Shown piece after piece: positions 14,883 through 20,180 of a DNA stretch of 20,180 bases (position 1 is the stretch's first letter; each line of letters begins with the position of its first letter). Source of the DNA: Chara braunii (lineage: Eukaryota > Streptophyta > Charophyceae > Charales > Characeae); assembly GCA_003427395.1 (NCBI GenBank), contig BFEA01000174.1:2548573-2568752 (forward strand), read 5' to 3'. A program made the translations under genes and the position numbers. A model generated the notes under the pieces. It ran no database searches, was not told the DNA's origin, and worked only from the letters and a program-made list of their open reading frames with translations.

Positions 14883-16036
14883 ACCGGAAGGGAAAACTTC
14901 CACAAGAAGCAGGGCAGGTCAGCAAGATTAAACTTAAACTGCCATGAACATATAACGGGAAAAAGGATGAAAGTGTTCTACACCGGATACCAGCGATTGA
15001 GTCATATGTATATGGGCAGCGAATCCCATATTGGGACAGGGTGTTGATGATGAGTTCATGTATGGGAAGCGATGCCATGAGCTTCTCAATCTCGGTGCAG
15101 AAGGAGGCGGGTTGCAGCTCAGTGGTAGAGTTCTCACAACAAACTCGGATTGAAGACTTTCTTAAAGCAGTTCGAGAACGATTTGAGGACAAGAACTTAG
15201 GACGTCGCACAGAGATGCTGATCCTCAACCTCCCTGATAGGAAATGGAAGAGCACCTCTGCCCTGAAAGCAACCATGGACGAATTGTTACAATGCCCCGA
15301 CCATGGACTTACACCTGCCCAAATTTTGAACATCTTTGCGCGAGCACTTCCTGATCCCCTGCGAACACAACTCTATCCCCGTGTCAAAGAAGATGGAATG
15401 ACTTACGAGAAGTTCAGCAAGATCGCGATAGATCATGCTGGCTTCCTCGCCGAAGCAAATTACTGCCACTACTGGAAAGATCTGCAAGCGGGAAAGAAGT
15501 GGCAAAACCGCACTATCTCAGGGTCTATACCTGGGAAGGATAGTCTCCTTCTAACCTTTGAAGAAGGAGGCGTCGAGACCATCTCCTGGGATCAGGTAGA
15601 TTATGGACTCGACGAACTCAGTGGACCGATAACTCAGGAGGGGAGTTATGCGGCCGTTGTAGCCCGCGGGGGAGGGCGTCAAGGAAGAGGGTGTGGCCGA
15701 GGAAGACGTCGCGGCCGTGGTGGACGAGGATCAGGCACCCAGAGGGGTGGTGGCGAAGGAAGCCACTACGTGGGAGGAAGGGGAAATGGTCCCTCGCAAG
15801 GTGGCCGTGGGACTTATTCCACCTAGGGTAGAGGAAGAGGCGCATGGTTTGGAAATTGGGATAAACCTTACCCGCCTCATCCCGGCCTTCCCGAAGGTGA
15901 GCCTTGGAAGAAACTGGGAATCACTGAGCAGGTTTGGCAAGAAAGAAAGAAAGCCTATCAGTGTCTCAAATGTGGGGACCCCAACCACACTGTCCCCTAT
16001 TGCCCCGACTATAGGGGAGCAAAAGGGAACAGCCAG
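14825..16036 (+). pseudogene. Gag capsid and nucleocapsid with CCHC zinc knuckle
   Basis: One frame runs through this segment, interrupted by TGA at 14,945-14,947 and TAG at 15,824-15,826. It starts with a Gly/Asp-rich part. The capsid part follows: 'ESYVYGQRIPYWDRVLMMSS', 'IEDFLKAVRERFEDKNLGRR' and 'LTPAQILNIFARALPDPLRT', the helical retrotransposon Gag capsid pattern. Next come an Arg-Gly-rich RNA-binding region (about 15,655-15,820) and a zinc knuckle C-LK-C-GDPN-H-TVPY-C at 15,962-16,003 (CX2CX4HX4C), which binds element RNA. The longest unbroken part is 15,041-15,826. The frame ends at a TAG at 16,037, where a frameshift leads into protease. The product would form virus-like particles; stops make it truncated. 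Confidence 0.88.
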
Positions 16037-16038
16037 TA

Positions 16039-16623
16039 GAGGTTCCAGTTGCCTCTACCGGGGCTTCGAATGTTGAAAAATCAGCATCCTCCCATCCGAA
16101 GGCCCCAATGGCAGAGACTGAAGAGGAAGGAACCAGTCCCCATCTAGTGCACTGTCCAGAGATGGCAAACGTATGCATCTCTCTAGATGGATCCCTCGCT
16201 GGCGTGGGTGATGAGTTGGCCGCTCGTCGCCAAGCCTGGACTAAAGTGAAAAAGAAGAAAGGACAGTTAATAATTGCAGATCTTGAAATAAACAAAGTAA
16301 GAGTAGGAGGTTTGATAGACAGTGGGTCTACACGCAGTTACATTAGTAAGAAAGGTTTGCAAAAACTGCATCTTGGGCTTAAAGTTAAGAGATTGAATGA
16401 GCCCATTGTAAGTAAGTTAGCTAATAGTAGTGAAATCGTCATGGATCGATACGTCGAGGGGGTTTAAGTATACTTTCGGCTCGAGGCAGAGGGGAAGGTG
16501 GAACGTGTTCTCCACTCTCTGACCTTCTTGGTGGAGGATAACTTGCCCTTTGATGCGTTGTTAGGCATGGATTGGGGTGAGGCTGCGAATGCGGATCTAA
16601 AGCTAAGGGACCAGGAATGTTAG
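16039..16623 (+). pseudogene. Aspartic protease (retropepsin)
   Basis: Frame 1 carries a short linker ('PVASTGASNVEKSASSHP') and then 'GQLIIADLEINKVRVGGLID' leading to the active-site D-S-G at 16,318-16,326 (context 'LIDSGSTRSYIS'). Further on is 'LLGMDWG' (about 16,558-16,578), the second conserved block of Gypsy proteases. In-frame stops are TAA at 16,465-16,467 and TAG at 16,621-16,623; both could come from glutamine codons by C-to-T change. The enzyme would cut the Gag-Pol polyprotein as a dimer. It is in another frame from Gag, with the shift near 16,037. Confidence 0.85.
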
Positions 16624-17461
16624 CTCCCAAGTCTGCAAGGAGGCAAAAAGAAAATTTGTCTCTATCATGAATCAGGAAAGGAAAGCAACCTAGCTCATTG
16701 TTGCATGAGTGCCCAAGTGTTCGCTCGCCATGTGAAAAGATATAACTTGCATGATCAAGTCTTTGTTGCATATGTACGCCCAGTAAAGGAGGGGGAAAGT
16801 AAGGAAGAGGTTAAGTCCCAAGAAATTGAAAGAATATTGAAAGAGTTCGCAGATGTGGCTGAAGCCCCAAGTGGTGTGGTAGAAAGACCAATTAAGCACC
16901 GCATTGACATTGTTTCAGGGAGTTCACCTCCAAAAGGGCCAATCTATCGAATGTCACCCAAAGAATTGGACGAACTGCGAACCCAGCTCGATGAGCTATT
17001 GAAGAATAGGTGGATAAAACCTAGTTCCTCGCCCTATGGTGCGCCTGTACTCTTTGTACCTAAGAAGGATGGCGGCGTTCGCATGCATAGATTATAGGAG
17101 ATTGAATGATATAACGGTGAAAAATGTTGAACCATTACCACAAATAGATGATTTGCTGGATCGCGTACAGGGTTGCAAGATATTTTCAAAGATTGATTTG
17201 AAATCCGGCTACCATCAGATTGAGGTAGAACCGGAGGACCAATATAAGACTGCCTTCAGGACAAGGTATGGGCACTATGAGTTCATAGACTTGCCCTTTG
17301 GTCTAATAAATGCCCCTGCCACTTTCCAAAGAACGATGAACGAACTTTTTCGTGAATGGCTTGATAAATTCGTTGTTATTTATTTGGACGATATTTTGAT
17401 TTTTAGAAAAGATGAAAAGGAACATATTGAGCACCTTCGACTTGTGCTAAATAAGTTGTGA
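16624..17461 (+). pseudogene. Reverse transcriptase, fingers and palm
   Basis: After a pre-RT part ('EIERILKEFADVAEAPSGVV'), 'IKHRIDIVSGSSPP', '[20 protein letters not shown]', '[14 protein letters not shown]', '[19 protein letters not shown]', '[18 protein letters not shown]' and '[11 protein letters not shown]' follow in standard Gypsy order. The catalytic YLDD is intact (17,381-17,392), as is the motif A Asp. A frameshift at about 17,085-17,087 splits the RT between 'KKDGGVRM' and 'CIDYRRL', and a TGA at 17,459-17,461 ends the frame where an Arg codon (CGA) is likely to have mutated. It makes cDNA from the element's RNA inside particles. Confidence 0.93.
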
Positions 17462-18190
17462 GAAGCAAAACTCAAGTTAAACCCAAAGAAGTGTGAATGG
17501 GCCAAGCGTCAGGTTTTGTACTTGGGCCATGTGATTGATGGAGATGGGGTCAAACCGGAAGATGCAAAAATAGCAGCAATCAGAGATTGGCCGAACCCCC
17601 GCACTTTGACTGAGTTGCGGTCGTTCCTTGGGCTAGCCAACTACTATCGGAAGTTCGTAAGAAAACTTCACGATAATAGCTGCTCCCCTCCGTAGGTTAC
17701 TCAAGAAAGAGGCAATTTGGAAGTGGGATTCAGATTGCATGATGTCGTTCAAACGTCTGAAAAAGTGTTTAATCAACTACCCGGTTTTAAAGGTAGCAGA
17801 CCCTTCATTACCTTTTGTTGTCACAACCGACGCTAGTCAATATGGTATAGGTGCTGCACTCCAGCAAGATGATGGACATGGATACAGACCTGTGGAGTTT
17901 ATGTCTTGTCGATTACCTAATGAGAAAGTGGCCGCTTCGACGTATGAGAGGGAATTGTATGCTCTTTGTGAGGCTCTCAATCATTGGCGACACTATCTTT
18001 TGGGAAGGCATTTTAAGGTATACTCCGACCATGAAACACTTCGCTGGCTCAAAACGCAAGCTCGAATGACACCTAAGTTGACAAGGTGGGCTGCGAAAAT
18101 TGATCTATTTGATTTTGAGCTAAAGCCAGTAAAGGGTAAGTACAACGTTGTTGCTGATGCACTAAGTCGTAGATCTGACTTTTTCGGTGC
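17462..18190 (+). pseudogene. Reverse transcriptase thumb and RNase H
   Basis: The RT thumb continues in the same frame after the TGA: 'KLKLNPKKCEWAKRQVLYLG', then 'TLTELRSFLGLANYYRKFV'. A frameshift near 17,670 moves to another frame with 'IAAPLRRLLKKEAIWKW'. RNase H follows with 'VVTTDASQYGIGAALQQ' (first Asp), 'TYERELYALCEALNHWRHYL' (Glu), 'KVYSDHETLRWL' (Asp) and 'YNVVADALSRR' (last Asp). All four acidic residues of RNase H are present, in contrast with the minus element. It removes the RNA strand during cDNA synthesis. Confidence 0.92.
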
Positions 18191-19380
18191 CATTGTGACA
18201 TACCTAGATGTTGGTGTCGATTTACAAGAAAAGATTAGGAATGCATATCCCTCTGATCCTGTTAATGGTGCGATGATTAAGCGTGTGCAAGAAGCACCAA
18301 CAAAGTTTCTTAATCATAAGATTACTCAGGGCTTATTGTTTGAAAGGACTGATGTGTATGATAGGCTATGCATACCGAATGTGGAAGAGATCAAGAGTGT
18401 GATCTTAGTGGAATGCCATGATACCGAAGGCCATTTTGGGTGGAAGAAGACCTATGAGAGCCTTTTACGTTCTTACACCTGGCCTCGAATGAACCTGATT
18501 GCCTTGCTTATGTGCAAGGTTGCCAAGTGTGCCAACGAAATAAGAGCACTACGCAATCTCCCCTTGGTTTGCTTAAGCCTTTACCTATCCCAACAGGACC
18601 CGGAGACTCTGTGTCTATAGATTTCATGGACACTAAAGTGAAAAGCAGGAATGGGAAAACGCAAGTCATGGTAATCGTTGATAGATTCACTAAGTGTGCT
18701 GTCTTTGTAGCTTTGCCTTCGGAAGCAAAGACTGATTTAGTAATTCGGGGGTTCTTTAATCACTGGGTGAAAGATTTTGGACATCCCTTGACTATTGTAA
18801 GTGACGGAGATACCAGTTCACGAGTGAACAATGGCAGCAACTAATGAATGTTTATGGCTCTACGTTGACTATGTCATCAGGAAGACATCCTGAGACTAAC
18901 GGCCAAACTGAGCAGATGAATAAGATCTTGCAGCAAACATTGCGCATGTATATTCGTCCCGACCAGATCGACTNGGATGAACATTTGCCTAAAGTTGCTA
19001 GTGCCTATAACAACTCTGTACACCTATCTACATGTAAGACTCCTATGGAGTTACATTTGGGATGGCGACCACGTAGACCAATTGATCGTGTGAACCCAGA
19101 TCAAGTGCATAAGCTTCCACCAGGGACAAGTGAATTCGCGATTCAATATCAGAAAGACATTGAGAAGGTAAAGGAGAATATAATCAAAGCACAACATCAA
19201 ATGATTGAACAGGCGAATAAGCACAGACGTCCCTCTCAATTTGCTGTAGGAGATTTGGTTTGGGTGAAGTCTAAGGAGTTTGCTCCTGAAGAGAACATTT
19301 CTCAAAAGCTTCTACCCGCCTACATAGGACCTTGGCAGGTCTTAGATGTGAGATGTGGATGGTCCCTCGTATGTCATTGA
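18191..19380 (+). pseudogene. Integrase: zinc domain, DDE core and C-terminal domain
   Basis: The H2C2 zinc domain starts with 'VECHDTEGHFGWKKTYESLL' and 'YTWPRMN'. After a frameshift near 18,505 its cysteines appear as 'GCQVCQRNK'. The core has 'DSVSIDFMDTKV' (first Asp), 'LTIVSDGDT' (second Asp) and 'RHPETNGQTEQMN' (Glu), with a one-base frameshift near 18,815 between the second Asp and Glu. A long helix ('YQKDIEKVKENIIKAQHQMI') and 'FAVGDLVWVKS' lead to the GPY/F-like 'KLLPAYIGPWQVLDV'. One N at 18,974 hides a residue. The frame ends at 19,380 after another shift near 19,350. The DDE residues are all recognisable. Confidence 0.92.
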
Positions 19381-19702
19381 GATTCCTTTGCATCTACATA
19401 CTTATCCAGTGTTCCACGCATCAAAGCTTTTGCCTTGTGTAACAAATGAGCTATTTCCGAGTCGCAGATCAGCGATACCTCCAAGTATGGATGGTAAATA
19501 TGACGTGGACAAAATTGTTGCAGAAAGCACCTTTCACACTGGTCGTAGAGGCAGACCACATCGTCAATATAAGGTCAGATTTGCATACCAGGATCCCAGT
19601 GAAGATCGTTGGTTTACAAGGGAAGAGTTATTGGATTCTTCACCTCATATTGTGTCTGCATATGAGAGAGCAAAGAAAGGAATTCATATTATTGATAGAT
19701 AA
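19346..19702 (+). pseudogene. Integrase C-terminal end with chromodomain
   Basis: After 'PSYVIEIPLHLHTYPVFHAS' (the conserved end of the integrase C-terminal domain), residues encoded from about 19,497 read 'YDVDKIVAESTFHTGRRGRP', 'RQYKVRFAYQDPSEDRWFTR' and 'EELLDSSPHIVSAYERA'. This follows the chromodomain layout: three beta strands with an E/D-x-x-W-type turn, then a C-terminal helix. Chromoviral chromodomains can guide integration toward particular chromatin marks. The aromatic-cage residues are only partly kept (Tyr at the first position; Phe and Trp near the turn), so histone binding is uncertain. The stop at 19,702 is 40 bases before the 3' LTR. Confidence 0.8.
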
Positions 19703-19741
19703 TTGATTTCTCAAAGGACCTCGAAATTAGGCCGGCGAGAG

Positions 19742-20180
19742 TAAAAGGGCCTTTACCCGATTCAGGTCTTGTAAAAGTGAAGCAGCGTGAAGGGGTATCT
19801 CGCCAGGACCCTGGAAACGAGAAAACAGATCAAAAGTCAAGTTCTCTGGTCAAAGGACACATCTAAACTAAAGAAGGAAGTCAGTGCCAAAGGTCATTGC
19901 CGAAGGTCATACCTGTTTGCCAGGGGATGCACATGTCATGTCTGTTCAGATAGGAGTGTGTCTGTACGTGTAGTCAGTGTGTCTGTTCGTGCAAAAGGAG
20001 AGTGTCCATTCCCACAATACAGATGTCTGTTCAGGCAGTAAGTGTGTCTGTTCGTCCAAAGTTGTGCCTGTTCAAAAGTAAGTCAATGAACAGAGTCCCG
20101 GTTCTGGTTTATGTCTGAGGGGCAGTCCAGATCCAGACGTCCAAGTCCAGAATCCAGGCCGAAGGGCCTCAGCAGCAGCA
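19742..20180 (+). repeat. 3' LTR of the chromovirus, first 439 bases
   Basis: Aligns without gaps to 11,743 onward of the 5' LTR, except that the N-flanked duplicate in the 5' copy is absent. I count nine substitutions, seven of them transitions. The purine-rich GGCGAGAG just before it may be a weak polypurine tract. The window ends inside U3, so the right border and target duplication cannot be seen. Confidence 0.92.

Larger units (their letters stand above)
11743..20180 (+). mobile_element. Ty3/Gypsy chromovirus-type retrotransposon, nearly complete, coding region broken
   Basis: A 5' LTR (11,743 to about 12,910), an initiator-Met-like primer-binding site, a leader, then Gag, protease, RT, RNase H, integrase with a C-terminal chromodomain, and a 3' LTR that starts at 19,742 and runs off the window. 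LTR-to-LTR start distance is 7,999 bases. This domain order with a chromodomain defines the chromovirus branch of Ty3/Gypsy. The compared LTR parts differ at 9 substitutions in about 439 bases. At least eight frameshifts and five in-frame stops interrupt the single polyprotein, so movement would need proteins from another copy. Confidence 0.93.

Noticed and set aside
14785-15333. A 182-codon minus-strand open frame
   Set aside because: It is antisense to recognisable Gag capsid coding sequence; its Ser-rich end comes from the complement of the 9-bp Asp/Gly repeat.

Overview
The window looks like eukaryotic nuclear DNA from a plant-lineage genome. It is filled with decayed Ty3/Gypsy LTR retrotransposons, and I see no intact host gene that I can name. 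Support for this comes from a primer-binding site resembling the plant initiator-Met type, a chromodomain-bearing integrase, no bacterial operon structure, and scattered N calls typical of a draft assembly. The style of the proteins recalls charophyte algae such as Chara; that is an impression, not a demonstrated assignment.

Left part (1 to about 7.5 kb, minus strand). A degenerate Gypsy element is inserted in a 40-bp tandem repeat (1-95). Its 340-bp 3' LTR (96-435, TGTGA...TTACA on the minus strand) and polypurine tract (436-446) are at the low-coordinate end. Moving up in coordinate, and so towards its 5' end, come an uninterrupted acidic ORF of 312 codons (777-1715), the integrase C-terminus, core and zinc region, a linker, RNase H and reverse transcriptase (2082 to about 5280). 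Beyond these lies a 2.2-kb stretch of broken minus-strand reading frames (5291-7473) where Gag would be expected. Pol carries stops, frameshifts, an altered YxDD motif and internal deletions in RNase H and integrase. No 5' LTR for this element is visible in the window.

Middle (7.5-10.5 kb, minus strand). Three tandem, diverged copies of a gene or coding module I do not recognise are spaced about 1.09-1.18 kb apart. Each has a Trp-rich N-terminal part and a block of the type FVVD..FGG..G.VE.YLT. The two better-preserved copies also share an 'ERYLQE.IE.FR.DE' block and have an acidic tail. This array is the most unusual content of the window. It may be the extended 5' coding region of the left element or an independent gene family.

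10.6-11.74 kb is AT-rich and non-coding. It holds three copies of a hairpin-forming repeat (two exactly 63 bp long with closing arms), an 11-bp tandem repeat and a tRNA-like (SINE-head-like) segment on the minus strand.

Right part (11,743-20,180, plus strand). This is a nearly complete Ty3/Gypsy chromovirus: 5' LTR (about 1.17 kb, with TATA box and U3 repeats), primer-binding site, leader, Gag (coiled coil, capsid, RG-rich region, CCHC knuckle), protease, reverse transcriptase, RNase H, integrase, chromodomain, and the first 439 bp of the 3' LTR. The LTR copies differ at 9 of about 439 compared positions. The polyprotein is broken by about eight frameshifts and five stops, so the copy is not autonomous. 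The two elements lie head-to-head, with their 5' sides facing the middle of the window.
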